A stretch of 64,000 nt of DNA from Anaeramoeba flamelloides (lineage: Eukaryota > Metamonada > Anaeramoebidae). Every line of letters begins with the position of its first letter. Position 1 is the stretch's first letter. The position numbers and the translations under genes were made by a program. The notes beneath the pieces are model-generated. The model saw only the letters and a program-made list of their open reading frames with translations. It was not told the origin of the DNA and did no database searches. Below are positions 1-11,393 of this stretch, piece by piece. The stretch spans positions 3,224,001 to 3,288,000 of the forward strand of contig JANTQA010000047.1 of assembly GCA_027625915.1 (NCBI GenBank). The letters are read 5' to 3'.

Positions 1-2180
1 TAAATAAAAAAATACCCAAATATTGGTTTAACTTAGCAAAGCTATTAATCAAAATGTATGAAAGAAAAAAAAATTTATTCAGTGAATTGTATTTCGATCA
101 CCACAATTCCAATAATTTAAATGAGCGTAAAGATCAAAAAATAAATAAAATAATCAAAACTTTTAACAAGGCTTTAAAATTATCGCCGGGGTATTCAAAA
201 TGCTGGAATAGCTTTGGCATTTTTTATTCTCTAATTGGTAATTGGAACAAATTCAATTATTGCTTTAACCGGGCAATAACACTGAATCCGCAATATTCAA
301 ACGCTTGGTTTAATTGGGGAATTTCTTTAAAAAATATGGGTGCCAAAAAGAAATCCCTTTCCAAGTTAAAAAAAAGTATACAATTCGATCCAAATAACAT
401 TGAAAAATTGAGAGTTATTGCAATGGCTTATTTTGAAATCTGTAACTATCAAGAATCAATAACAACTTTTAAAAGAATTTTAAATATTAGCCCGAACTAT
501 CCAAAATCTTTATTATTTTTAGGTCTTTCAATTTTAAATAATAGTAAAGGGAACAGTAATAGTAATAACGAGAGCGAGACCAAGAACGAGAACGAGAACG
601 AGAATGAGAAAGAGAACGAGAACGAGAACGACAATGACAATGAGAGTAATAGTAATATTGACAATAATGATAATGGCATTGGTAATGATAATCTAGATAT
701 TAATAATCAAAGAGAAGCAACAAAAATTTGGAAAAAATTTATTTCTTTATATCCTAATTCACCAAAACCCTATCTAAAAATTGCAAAATTAATCACAAAT
801 CCAAAATTCCAAAAACTTTCAATTAACTATATCAATAAAGCTAAAAAAATCTCACCTAACTCTCCACACGTTTGGTTTCTTTCTGCAAAAATTTTCAAAC
901 ATTATAAATTAAATGTCGTTGCCATTGAAAATTTTGAAAAAGCAATAATATTAGGGAATAAAGCCATCCAATTAAAATCATTAACCAACATTGGTATTCT
1001 TTTGCATTTGGAGAATAATACTAATAATAATAATACGGATCTGAATAATAATAATATGAATATGAATATAAACACCAATAATAGTTCTAGTACCAGTACC
1101 AGTACCAGCAATAATTCCAGTGTCAATGCTGTAATAAAATTAAATAATAAAAATGCTCTTGGATATTTAAAAAGGGCTAAAAAAATAGATCCTGTGAATT
1201 ATAAAGTACTATTTAATATTGGAATAATTTATCAAGACCAAAAAAAATATAAAAAAGCCATAAAATATTATAAACTTGCACAAAAAAAATCCGTTGCTGG
1301 GAATCAAAATTGCTGGAAATGCTGGTATAACTTGGGTTCAATCTATTCAATTCTGGACGATCATCCCAATTCATTGAATGCATTTGAAAAGTCCCTTGAA
1401 TTAAATAAATATAATACAATGGCTTGGGTTGATTTGGGATATTTATTATTAAAAAATGAAAAAACAAAGGAAGCAAAATTTTATTTTAGACAAGCTATTA
1501 ATTTTTCTAATAATGATTCAAGTATACCTACATCGATTGGGGAAAAATATTTATCTATAAATAATATTCATAAAGCAATTAAATGGTTTAAAAAAGGTAT
1601 AAAATTTGATCAAAATAATCATGCAAATTGGCTAAATTTACTAAAGGCTTTGCACATGCGACAGAAAAATAGTAATGATAATAGTAATAATACGAGTAGT
1701 AGCAGACGCAATAGTATTAGTAACAACAATAATATTAATAAACAAGGGGGAAAAAATAATGTGGAATTTAATCTTGAAATCATAGAAATTTATGAAAAAA
1801 TCACTGAAATAAAGCCTGAATCACCAAATTATTGGCTAGAATTAGGCATATGTTATTTAAATACAAGTCAAATAAAAAAATCTAAAAAATGTGTTAAAAA
1901 GGCAATCAATTTAAATAGCCAATTTGCCATGGCTTGGAATATATTGGGAGAAATCAATTTAAAAGAAAATTTGTTAAAAAATGCAATAAAATGCTTCCAA
2001 AATGGCTCAAAATATGGAGAATTAAAGGCTTCAATAAATTTGGGGGTGGTACTCGCACAAATTAGAAGAGATAAAGAAGCTTTCGAGGTCTTAAAACGAT
2101 CTTTAAAACATGACAAAAATAATAGAACCATATTACAAACAATAAATATGATCAAAAAAAGATCTCCTAATTTAAAATAA
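1..2180 (+). CDS. Tetratricopeptide-repeat (TPR) protein, 5' end outside the window
   Basis: A long alpha-solenoid protein made of at least ten TPR units, seen as repeated W-x-x-L/F-G and A-x-x-x-F/Y-x-x-A-x-x-x-x-P patterns (for example around 200-340, 1310-1420 and 1830-1960). TPR arrays act as scaffolds for protein complexes; the partner cannot be read from the sequence. The first ATG is at 54, but the frame is open to base 1 and the upstream codons read like another TPR helix (P-K-Y-W-F-N-L-A), so the true start probably lies left of the window. Three low-complexity inserts interrupt the solenoid: Asn/Glu/Asp-rich at about 541-705, Asn/Ser/Thr-rich at 1015-1130, and Asn/Ser-rich at 1660-1755. 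There is no signal peptide or membrane segment. It ends with TAA at 2178. A SKI3/TTC37-like role is possible from the tryptophan-rich repeats, but I cannot establish it. Confidence 0.85.
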   Translation, partial: NKKIPKYWFNLAKLLIKMYERKKNLFSELYFDHHNSNNLNERKDQKINKIIKTFNKALKLSPGYSKCWNSFGIFYSLIGNWNKFNYCFNRAITLNPQYSNAWFNWGISLKNMGAKKKSLSKLKKSIQFDPNNIEKLRVIAMAYFEICNYQESITTFKRILNISPNYPKSLLFLGLSILNNSKGNSNSNNESETKNENENENEKENENENDNDNESNSNIDNNDNGIGNDNLDINNQREATKIWKKFISLYPNSPKPYLKIAKLITNPKFQKLSINYINKAKKISPNSPHVWFLSAKIFKHYKLNVVAIENFEKAIILGNKAIQLKSLTNIGILLHLENNTNNNNTDLNNNNMNMNINTNNSSSTSTSTSNNSSVNAVIKLNNKNALGYLKRAKKIDPVNYKVLFNIGIIYQDQKKYKKAIKYYKLAQKKSVAGNQNCWKCWYNLGSIYSILDDHPNSLNAFEKSLELNKYNTMAWVDLGYLLLKNEKTKEAKFYFRQAINFSNNDSSIPTSIGEKYLSINNIHKAIKWFKKGIKFDQNNHANWLNLLKALHMRQKNSNDNSNNTSSSRRNSISNNNNINKQGGKNNVEFNLEIIEIYEKITEIKPESPNYWLELGICYLNTSQIKKSKKCVKKAINLNSQFAMAWNILGEINLKENLLKNAIKCFQNGSKYGELKASINLGVVLAQIRRDKEAFEVLKRSLKHDKNNRTILQTINMIKKRSPNLK

Positions 2181-5100
2181 AGATTAAAATATTTTTTTTA
2201 CTGATATTTTTAAATATGAACAAGTATTGTTGAGTAATTTTATTTTAGCAATCTTTTTTTTTTTTTTTTTTCTTTTCATTTAAATTTTATATATACAATG
2301 AATAAATTAGTGATTTAATCAATATTTTTTTGGAATGCAAATTTATTTTGTTTTGAACTTTTTGTTCGATTTTAAATCTTCTGTTTAGAAAATATAATAT
2401 TCCATACAATTTTTTTTCCTTTTTTTGTTTAATTTTACAGAGGAATTCTGAATTTTATTTTGAATTTTTTTTTCTCAAAATTGAATAAATATTTTCAATT
2501 TAAAAATAATCTTGTGAATAATTAATAATAGCCTGATAATTATTTTTAGTTTATCCATCATAAAACTAAAGAAAAAATAAACTCTTTTTCAATCAATTTG
2601 GAAAAGTATAATTGAAGAAATAGAACATATTTTATGAGTCTAAATCATTATTCTTCTTCAAATAAAATTTTCAATTGTTAAATCTGAATTTTTTTTTCTA
2701 ATTTAGTCACATTTTTTTTTGTTTTTGGGTTTTTGATTTTATTTCCCCCTTTTATTTTTTTTTCTTTTACTCAAAAAAAAAATAAAGTCAATTTAAATAA
2801 AAAAAATATTTGTAACTCCAAATTAACATCAAGAAAATTGAGTTTTTGTACTTTCTTTTAAAATTAATATATTTACAATTAAAAAATCTTATTGTCAACA
2901 ATTTTAATTTTAATAAGAAATTGAGAAATTTTGCACTAGATATTCAAATCAAAGGATACAGAAAAGTTTATGAATATTTTTTTTTTTTTTTGAAATATAT
3001 AGTTTGTTTTGGTAATATTTTTTATGAATATCTCTAATACAATTTTAATTATTTCTCCTGTGTTTCTAAACAATAGTGTTTTGGTTTTTCTTAAAAAAAG
3101 ATTGTATTTTTCAGATTTGGCTGGGTCATTTTAAGTGAAATGGAGTTTAGTTTTCTTTTTAAATTTATTCGAATCGAACTTTTAGTACTATTTTATTAAT
3201 CGTATTTTTGGAGACATTTGAATGGTGGTGAACCAATATGATTTACATTTAATTAAAAAAATACTTTAATTTTAGACTTCTCATTATTTGACATATATTA
3301 CAAAAGGCAAAAAATTTCTTTCTTTTAACTACAAAAAAAATTAAATTATATCCATTAATTGAACCTTTAAAGGGTCCTTGGAAGTTTAATTTTGTTTCCC
3401 CATTTTACAAAAAATGTTAAAAAATAATAAAAGTTATCGATTGCATACAACTAACAGTTATAAAATAAAAAAAAATTACATTTTTAAGGGACTACAATCT
3501 CTAATTTATTTTTAACACCAAATGCGATATATTAATTATTTAAACAAGGATATAATTAAACCAGTTATGTAACTTCATTTATGAATTTTCCAGAAATGAG
3601 TTATCATTTTTAAAAGAGTTTATTTTCTACAATTATATTTTTCAGTAAAAAGATCTGATTCTTTTTATTTGGATTTTGATTTTTAGATCCAATTATAAAA
3701 AGAAAAATTTGAACAAAATTTTTATTTTGAAGAAATCCCAATTTTAGAAATTTCTAAAAGTCTGTATGAACATATAATCCTGAACCTTTAATATTATTTT
3801 AAAAATACAATGAAATTAAATAAAATATTCAATCCTTGAAGATCTAAAAAAATGTTCTCCTATTTTATTTTTAAATATTTTGTAAATTTATTGAAATTTA
3901 AAAGATTGTACAATATCCCATTCAAATACTAAAAAGTATAAACAAGGAACTGTTTCTATTAAAATCAGTTTTTGATAATATCTATTATTTTTTTTTTTTG
4001 AGAAGAATTATTAAATTTGAATAGGTTTTATTTTTTGAAAATCTGTAAAAAATTGTTAAATAATTGTAAATTCTATTGATACATTTAATTTTTCGTTTAT
4101 TTCTAACTCACTGAAATAATCAAGATTGAGTTATTAATAATTGATTATTAATAATCAAATTAAAAAGGATTTCTTTTGATTAAATCTTGATTTTTCCAGG
4201 TTTCAAAAAAATATTTTAGGATATTTTTTAATTTAATCGTTTGGTTGTTTTTTCCCAAATTTTTTCATTTAATAAAAAGAAAAACATGATTTGAAATGTT
4301 CTTCGAATCAAAAAATTTCATTTTTTTCAAGTTTAAAATAATTATTGAATTTTTTTTTTTGAAATTAAATTGATTTTTTATTCTTTGTTATTCTATAACT
4401 TGAGTAATTTTATTTTTCAAGTGAATTTTTAGTACACTTCCTTCACAAATAATAATATTTCTTTTTTCTTTTAAGGAAAATGATTTTTTTTAAATAATTC
4501 AGAAATATATTTGGATTTTAAACTTTTTCCAAAATGAGAAAAAAGGATAAAACTTTTAAAAACAATAATTCATTTCTGATAATAGCTTTGAAAAGAAGTT
4601 TTGGTTTTTTAGTAATCAGATATTTATACTATTTTTCAATTTCAAAATACTATAATTTTTTTTTGGATTATCTATTAAATTTAATTGAAGATTTTTTTTA
4701 GTGTAATAGTCCCTTAAAAAAGTTGGAATTTTCAAACAAAAAAAAAAAACTAAACTTATTTTTTAAAGTTTTATATATTATAATTTATCTATCAAGGTCA
4801 ATAGTAACATAAGATTAAATACTTGTTTCTTTCTTGAGATCATGTTACAAAATTACTATGCATAACGAAAAATAAAATCTCAAATACTTTTTCCCCATTT
4901 AAAAAGATTTCGTCAAATCTTTTTTAATTGTCAAAAAGAAGCCGAAGTTCTCATTTTCTTATCATTGCTACTTTTTTCCACTTCATTTTTAAAAACTCGG
5001 TCTAAAAATTATATAATATATTAAAATTGAAATAGAATGTTAAACACTCAATTAACCCAAAAGTTAAGCATGTTATCCTTTTTTGAATTTTGATTGTAAA

Positions 5101-5820
5101 CAACCATAAAATTAACTTTTTTTTTCGATTTTTTGTTGTAATTATTTTTTCTATTCAATTGAACTTGGCTTAACTATTTTAATAATTTGTATTATACCAA
5201 TTTTTGCATAATTTCATTTTTTTTGATATCTTTATTGATCCGAGGAAAATAAGTAAAAAAATAATATTTAATAAATTGTCCTTTTGACACAAATATAACA
5301 TTTTTTAAATCTTTTTGATATATTTTTTCCTAATTGGTTGTTGGGAGTAAAGGGGTTAATTAGAAAAATTGGGGAAAATAAACTAATTTCATCTAAAAAA
5401 ATAATATTGGTCTTTGGATAATTAATTGGATAATTTTGCTACATTTTCTATAACAAATAAACTTTTTCCAAGTTATAGATTGCAATTGGTGAACTTTATT
5501 TATTAGTTTAGTCACTTATTCGTCTTTTTTGGATAACTAAATAGGTCATCTGCACGAAGAATCTCAAACAAAAGTTAGATCTTGTAAGAAATTGAAAAAA
5601 AGTTAAACAGCCAATCTTAAATCACCTTTAAATTTATACTACCAGAGTTGTCTCTCAATAGATGAGTGTGGTTTCACCTTTTCAAAAAAATAGAATAAAT
5701 AACTGTACTTCGTTTCCCTTGAACAAGTGTTTTGGAGAAAAGAAATGTAATTTTGGTAAAAGATGGAATCATTTTTTTTCGTTTCTTTTACCTTTAAAAA
5801 TTAACTTATAATCAAACCCA
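2181..5820. other. Gene-free AT-rich interval with decayed repeats
   Basis: I find no convincing coding exon here. The interval is made of A/T runs and worn repeats: a piece at about 2815-3060 that resembles 10490-10710, a fragment near 3180-3310 that resembles the ends of the TTAAGGGA element family (compare 17330-17440), and a TIR-bounded unit at 3484-4713. The last 200 bases before 5821 should contain the DDI1 promoter, but I recognise no specific motif. Confidence 0.5.
3484..4713. mobile_element. Putative non-autonomous TIR element, about 1.2 kb
   Basis: The two ends are inverted copies of TTTTTAAGGGACTA (left near 3484, right near 4700-4713). The interior has no ORF. The terminal sequence resembles that of the elements at 13724-14486 and 37165-38629, which suggests a related family. 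I could not define a target-site duplication. Confidence 0.4.
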
Positions 5821-7380
5821 ATGAGAATCAACTTTCTTTTATCATCACAAGAAGTCAAAACTTTTGAGTTCCACGAAGACACAGAAGTCGAAAATTTGAT
5901 CACGATTTTAGAAATCGAGGGAGTTTTCAACAAAAGCACACAAAATCTGTATTTTCAAAACAAAAAAATGCTTGTTGGATATACGCTCTCCGATTATGAT
6001 CTTCAAAATAATGATATCGTTATGATAAGAACGGAAAAAGATCATCAGCAGATCCTACAGCAACAAAGGCAACAAAAGCAACAGCAATCACAAACACAAC
6101 AGTCTCTCCAACAAAACCAAAACAGTTACCAAGCAAACCAAGACAAACGAATCACAGAAATGAGCGAAGAGGAATTCAAACAGCAAGAAATAAACATTGC
6201 AATGGATTACTATTATGAAGTTCAGGAAAAGGTTTCCTTATTCCAAGATTTGATCGAGAAGAATCCCAAGCTCGCAAAAATGGTTGAACAGGGACAACAA
6301 GATCTCTTTGTTCAAACCTTAGTAAATTATGCGATGAAGAAACGAAAACAAAGGATCGAAGAAATTCGATTTGAAAAGGCCCTGGAAGACAACCCCATGA
6401 ACCCCGAAGTTCAAGAAAAGCTCATGAACCAGATCCAACAAAAAAACATTGATGAAAACAGAGACATGGCTTTCAAATATTCACCAGAGTTGTTTGTGAG
6501 GGTTGAGATGCTTTATGTCCCCTGCGAGATCAACAATGTTCCAATTTTAGCATTTGTTGATTCTGGTGCACAAAGCACAATCATGACTCAGGCGTGTGCC
6601 AAGAGATGCGGGATAACGAGGCTACTTGATAAGAGATTCCAAGGAACAGCTGTTGGTGTTGGATCTTCAAAGATTTTGGGCAAAATCCATTTAACCAAGA
6701 TGAAAATTGGAAAGACTTTTTTTAATACCTCAATTACAGTGTTAGAACAAGGCGGCATAGATTTTTTATTTGGCCTTGATATGCTGAAAAGGCACCGAGC
6801 TCATATCGATCTCGAAAATAATGTTTTAAAAATTCGTAATGAATCAGTCAAATTCTTAAATTCAAGAGAAATGCTCAAACTTGGTTATTCTACAGATGGG
6901 TTTTTAAGTGATCACTTTAAAGAGAAAGAAAAACAAGAAAATATCGATATTAAAGTAATTGAAAACAAAAACGAGATAGGGGAGGAAACAGAAAAAGAAA
7001 AAGAAAAAAAGCACGAGGAAGAGAAGGAGAAGGAGAGGGAAAATCAAACAAACAATAAAATTGAAATTGAAAAACAAGAAAGCAAAAATACGGGCACAAA
7101 TACTAATCTAAGAGCAACAAATACAAATTTAACGAGAAACTCTAATACTAATAATATTAACAATCTACACTTTGATTTTGATCTGTTATCCCAGCAAATT
7201 AATCAAGGGAATCAAAACATTTTTAGAAATCAAAATAATCAATCTCCTTGGGAAAATAAAATCTCAAAATTAGTGGAAGAAGGATACACACGAAATGAAG
7301 CTTTAGAGGCATTAACTTATTCAAATGGGAATTTAGAAATGGCAAAAAACTATTTATTATCCAAAAATTATAATTTTTAA
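5821..7380 (+). CDS. DDI1: DDI1-type ubiquitin-shuttle aspartic protease
   Basis: A 519-residue host protein with the full DDI1 architecture. An N-terminal ubiquitin-like domain (about residues 1-77) is followed by a Gln-rich linker and a helical domain with many charged residues (about 105-215). A retropepsin-like domain (about 220-350) carries the catalytic motif D-S-G-A at residue 247 and the later F-G-L-D-M-L segment. A C-terminal UBA domain (about 475-515) contains W-E-N-K and G-Y-T-R-N-E-A motifs. DDI1 proteins act as dimers in cytosol and nucleus, bind ubiquitin chains and proteasomes, and cleave heavily ubiquitylated substrates. The protein is longer than human DDI2 (399 aa) or yeast Ddi1 (428 aa) because of a Glu/Lys- then Asn/Thr-rich linker between protease and UBA (about 370-470). 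The gene has no intron, starts at the first ATG after A/T-rich DNA, and ends in TAA. It is a cellular gene, not a viral remnant. Confidence 0.95.
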   Translation: MRINFLLSSQEVKTFEFHEDTEVENLITILEIEGVFNKSTQNLYFQNKKMLVGYTLSDYDLQNNDIVMIRTEKDHQQILQQQRQQKQQQSQTQQSLQQNQNSYQANQDKRITEMSEEEFKQQEINIAMDYYYEVQEKVSLFQDLIEKNPKLAKMVEQGQQDLFVQTLVNYAMKKRKQRIEEIRFEKALEDNPMNPEVQEKLMNQIQQKNIDENRDMAFKYSPELFVRVEMLYVPCEINNVPILAFVDSGAQSTIMTQACAKRCGITRLLDKRFQGTAVGVGSSKILGKIHLTKMKIGKTFFNTSITVLEQGGIDFLFGLDMLKRHRAHIDLENNVLKIRNESVKFLNSREMLKLGYSTDGFLSDHFKEKEKQENIDIKVIENKNEIGEETEKEKEKKHEEEKEKERENQTNNKIEIEKQESKNTGTNTNLRATNTNLTRNSNTNNINNLHFDFDLLSQQINQGNQNIFRNQNNQSPWENKISKLVEEGYTRNEALEALTYSNGNLEMAKNYLLSKNYNF

Positions 7381-7899
7381 AATTCTATTTTTAAAATCTA
7401 TATTAAAATAATAAAATCATTTTTTAATTTGTTGAATTAAAACTATACTAAATTATATAAAGTATATCAAAAAAAGGAAATCTCTTTTTGGTAAATTAAA
7501 CTTTGAAAATGAAAATTAACAAATAAAAACAAAAAAAAAAAAACAAACATTTTCGTTTTCGAGCATTATAATTTAAAAAAGATTAATAATCATAAAATAA
7601 TTTCAAATTTTTGGAATCTAGATTCACCCCCTCCTGAAATATAAACTCTCGGCATATTATAAATATTTTTGTATAAATTTTGAAAATTAAATATTTTATA
7701 CTATTTGAGGATTGACATCTAAAGAAAAGCTACACCATAACCAAATAATTATAAATTTACTTTAATTATTTTAGATTTTTTTTTTTTTTTCAGAATCAAT
7801 TTAAAATAGGTGTTACTTTTTCAAATTCGAAAATACTCTATTAATATGCAAGATTAACCATATTGGAAATATTTTTTCAATAAATTATATCTTTTGGGG

Positions 7900-7901
<2 letters not shown>

Positions 7902-7932
<31 letters not shown>
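7902..7932. repeat. (TA)n microsatellite
   Basis: An uninterrupted alternating TA tract of about 30 bp lies just left of the 7960-9075 repeat. Similar tracts occur at 28052-28070, 42968-42995, 43318-43337, 51795-51815 and 54825-54847. Confidence 0.9.
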
Positions 7933-7936
<4 letters not shown>

Positions 7937-7959
7937 CAATAATTAGAAATATAGACTAG

Positions 7960-9075
7960 ACGCTCTGATGATATCATGCTCAATTCACGACTAAGTTACA
8001 AAAATAGGGATAATTTCTATCAAATCGCGATATTTTAGAAAATCGATAATAATCAAATATTAACATCATACTATCACAAATCACGATATATTATAAAATC
8101 GCGATAATTATTTAAAAATCGTGATAAATTCCAAAATATTACAATAAAAAATTAAATCAAGATATAATACTTGATTTCTTTTTGGAGCAAAATAACAATA
8201 TTTTCACAAAGAAAAATTTTGTTTGATCAAAAAACAGATAATGTGAAAAAAAGTTATTCTTTGAAAAAACAACAAAAAAGAAACTTGATTAAATCAAGGA
8301 TCAGATCAAAGAGTTTTATTATATTTTCTTTTGATTTGATTAACATACCAATTGTTCCTTTAAGATCAACAACAATAATAAAAAAAGATTTATAAATAGT
8401 TTCTCAGTCAATAATTGAGTTGAATAAAAAAGCTTCTAAAACAACCAACCCTTCCCCTCGTTTTTAAAGAATGTGTTCTTGAGGTAAAAACCTTTTCTTT
8501 ATTCTCAGAAAGCTAAAAGGAGTTAGATAACTTTTCGAAAACTTTCACAACTACCTACCCATAGTAAAACAAATTATTAAGATTTTTTGTCCTTTGTTTT
8601 CTTGTTATTCTTCTTCTACTCATATTTTAGTATTTTTGAGAAAAGAAAACTAACTAGAACTTAAGGGCTTTTTAACTCGATCGATCATCAATAAAAAAGG
8701 AAAATTCCTCGATCTTCTTTTTGGTTATTTAAGTCGCGAAGTTAATAACTCCTTTCTAAAAAAAACTTCTATATTTTATATTCAAATCTATTGTTCAAAT
8801 GGATGACTTTATTAATTTCATCACAAAATTCCTTTGGATATTTTCTAATTGTGATAAAAATAAAAATTATTATTTAGAAATTATATTTAAAAAAAACCCA
8901 AAAAATGAAAAGAAAAAAATTTTTTTTTCACTACAAACAAACTCATTCTGAATTAAAAGAGAATTTTATGTTTTTCATAAGTCTTTCAAACACATGAAGA
9001 TACTTTAAAACCATTCCAAACACTTTCTAGCATTTTTAAAAGAGCGAAAGCATCATAAAAGCTTTAAAGTTTTGT
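7960..9075 (+). mobile_element. Dispersed 1.1-kb repeat, copy 1, with TCGCGA-like site array
   Basis: This stretch recurs in inverse orientation at about 15300-16500; shared blocks include the text around 8430-8470 (versus 15890-15920) and 8280-8330 (versus 16020-16060). One end (7985-8160) holds a series of ATCGCGATA, ATCACGATA and ATCGTGATA sites spaced roughly 25-40 bp apart. No long ORF is present. It is probably a non-autonomous DNA element whose subterminal sites could bind a transposase; that is inference. Confidence 0.5.
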
Positions 9076-9255
9076 CAAAGTCAAGGGATTTTTTATATGT
9101 AATTTCTAAACAATAATTTTTATTTTTTTCACAATTTTGGATTTTTCACAATAAATTATAACCCCCTGTTTTATTATTTTTTTGTAATAATATAGGATTT
9201 TTCACATTTTTTTAATATTATTGCTAAGTTATTACTAATATAGTGGTTATATATA

Positions 9256-9841
9256 TAAGGTATTTCCAAAAAAGTGGGGCATTTTTTTTTACATTTCATA
9301 AAAAATAATCTTTTTCAGTGAAGGTATTCATTAATAAACTATACCAAATTAAGTTTAATATTTATACTTACTGAATAAACCACTTATGTATTTAATTCAA
9401 AGTATGTTAGTTTAAATATTCCCAAAAAATGAAAAAAAAAATAGCACTTTTTTTGGTTAAAGCAATGTACGACCAATTTCAATAAAAAACCGGAAATATG
9501 GAATGCGAACAAATGATTTTTTAACCACGAAAACGCAGTTATATGTTTTTAATTATATTGTAAATTTTGTTGGGATTATACATGTTATGAAAATATTTTT
9601 TTCGGTCAAAAAGAAAATAATAAACACCAATTTTCACCATAAAAAAATATCCGATAAAATCGAGATCATAAATTTTAAAAAAATTTATTTCTGCAATACA
9701 ATACTAATAAACAAATTGAAATATTATCAAGAATCTATAAATGGTGGTTAATGATTTTATATATTTAAATCCTATTTTGAAGAATTTGTTTAATAAATAT
9801 ATTTTAAAATAAATTTGCCCCACATTCTTGGAAATAGCTTA
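9256..9841 (+). mobile_element. 590-bp TIR element, copy 1
   Basis: Its ends are inverted repeats of TAAGGTATTTCCAAAAAAG and continue into GTGGGGCA. A second copy in the same orientation lies at 32054-32648, about 80% identical by eye. TATA-rich sequence flanks both ends of this copy, consistent with a TA-type duplication. Both copies contain a short frame (here 9503-9751) ending in Y-Y-Q-E-S-I-N-G, but the protein similarity is no better than the DNA similarity, so there is no sign that it is a maintained gene. Confidence 0.65.
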
Positions 9842-10489
9842 TATATTATCATCAAAACCTCTTCTAATTATAGATCTGTTTAAGCACCCAATAATTCGTT
9901 GAAAAAGCTAGATTGTAATAAAAACACATCTGAAAGAGTTCCATGATCTCAATTTAAATTTACCCACAAATAATTTCTTTTTTATAAAAAATTCCAAAAT
10001 TTCACTATTGTCACAATTTACCCTTTACATTCTATCAAAATTGGTTTTAATATTTGACAATATACCTTTCGAATCTATTAAACCCAAAACAATTCCAAAA
10101 GTTGTTCTTAATATTTTTTACAATTACTTTTACAAGCTTTATTTTTTTTCAAATTTGAACTTGTACTCAATAATCCTTTAAAATCATTTTTTTCAAATTA
10201 TCAATCAAAAATCTATTTTTTTTTTTTTTTTGTTGTTTTTCACTTGAAAATTACTAATTCTTTTGTTCAATTTCTTTAGAATATAAATTCTTTTTGAAAT
10301 GTGTACATAAAATAACACAATAAATAAAAACCTCCCAAGATAGTAATGCATTAATTAAACTTAATTTTTTTATCATTTTTCTTTTCTTTATTTCTCTGTT
10401 TTCTTTTTTCTTTTTCTCTTTTTTTTCTTTCCTTTTTTTCTTTTTATTGAAACTTAAGCTCAAATCCAATTTGAAAAAATATAATATTT

Positions 10490-10710
10490 GAAACTCAAAT
10501 TAATATTAAGAAAATTAAGGCTTTGTAATTTCTTTTCAAATAAATTTATTTATTATTAAAAAAATCTTCATTTCGACATTTTTAACTTCCAAAAGAAACT
10601 TGAGAAATATTTTCAAGAGATCTTCCAATGGATGCCCCAAAAATTTTTTGAACATTTTATTTCTTTTGAAAATCTAAAGTTTGTATTGGTATTTCTTTTA
10701 TGAGTATCAA
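10490..10710 (+). repeat. Dispersed repeat related to 2815-3060
   Basis: The order of short matching blocks (AAGAAAATTAAG, TTTCTTTT, AAAAATCTT, TTATGAATAT-like) is shared with 2815-3060 in the same orientation. Both copies are badly worn and the family is unknown. Confidence 0.35.
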
Positions 10711-11393
10711 CTCGAATCTGAAGAATAGTATCTATCTTTTTTTCTAATTAATCTTGATTTTGGTTGATTTTTAAAAAAAAATTGAATTTATCATTTTTCT
10801 TTTTTACTTGTGCTCTTTGAGTGAAATGAAGGTTATAAGAAAGGTAAAAGATGAAAATAGGTAAACAAAATTAAATATGAAAAAAATGTAATATAGCTAT
10901 AAAAAAAAAGTGAGAAATCAACCTTTAAATTTAGTGGTAGACGTTTTTGTGGTTAGAAAATTACTTTTAAATTATGTTGATTCCTCACTTTATTAAAACA
11001 GAAAATGTTTTTTCAAAAGTTTTAATTCTAACTATCCAAAAAAAAAGTCTTTACTTTTTAAAATTAGCTATTTAATAGATTGTGAAGTTATTGTTTTTTT
11101 TTTTTTTTTTTTGACAAATTGTGAGGGTATATTTTGTTGGAAAATTAAGATAATTTTAGCATTTATGAATAGAAAAATTCGGATATTGATGATAACTTGA
11201 TTACTTATGAATTCGATTTTTGAATTTTTTTTTTCAAAACACATTTTACATTTTTATAAGAGATCTTGCTACAGGACAAATAATTAAAATCTAGAAAGTG
11301 AAAAGTAAAAAATCAAAAGTAAGAAGTAAAAAAACAATGAAAAAACATAATAAATAAGAAAAGACTATAACTTTCTAAATTATATTCTTATAT

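Larger units (their letters stand above)
7381..11393. other. Gene-free interval rich in repeats
   Basis: No gene is supported. It contains a (TA)n tract at 7902-7932, a 1.1-kb repeat at 7960-9075, a 590-bp TIR element at 9256-9841, a dispersed repeat at 10490-10710 and further worn repeat text near 10915-11030 that resembles 33915-34030. A Lys/Glu-rich open frame on the minus strand at 10254-10469 is low complexity and not a credible gene. Confidence 0.5.

Noticed and set aside
6559-6850. Retropepsin-like D-S-G domain, possibly from an old retrovirus-like element
   Set aside because: It lies in an intact frame between a ubiquitin-like and a UBA domain, which is the architecture of the cellular gene DDI1; no reverse transcriptase, integrase or LTR is nearby.
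10254-10469. Lys/Glu-rich minus-strand frame as a small basic protein
   Set aside because: It is translation of a T/C-rich run with no upstream signal or natural composition.
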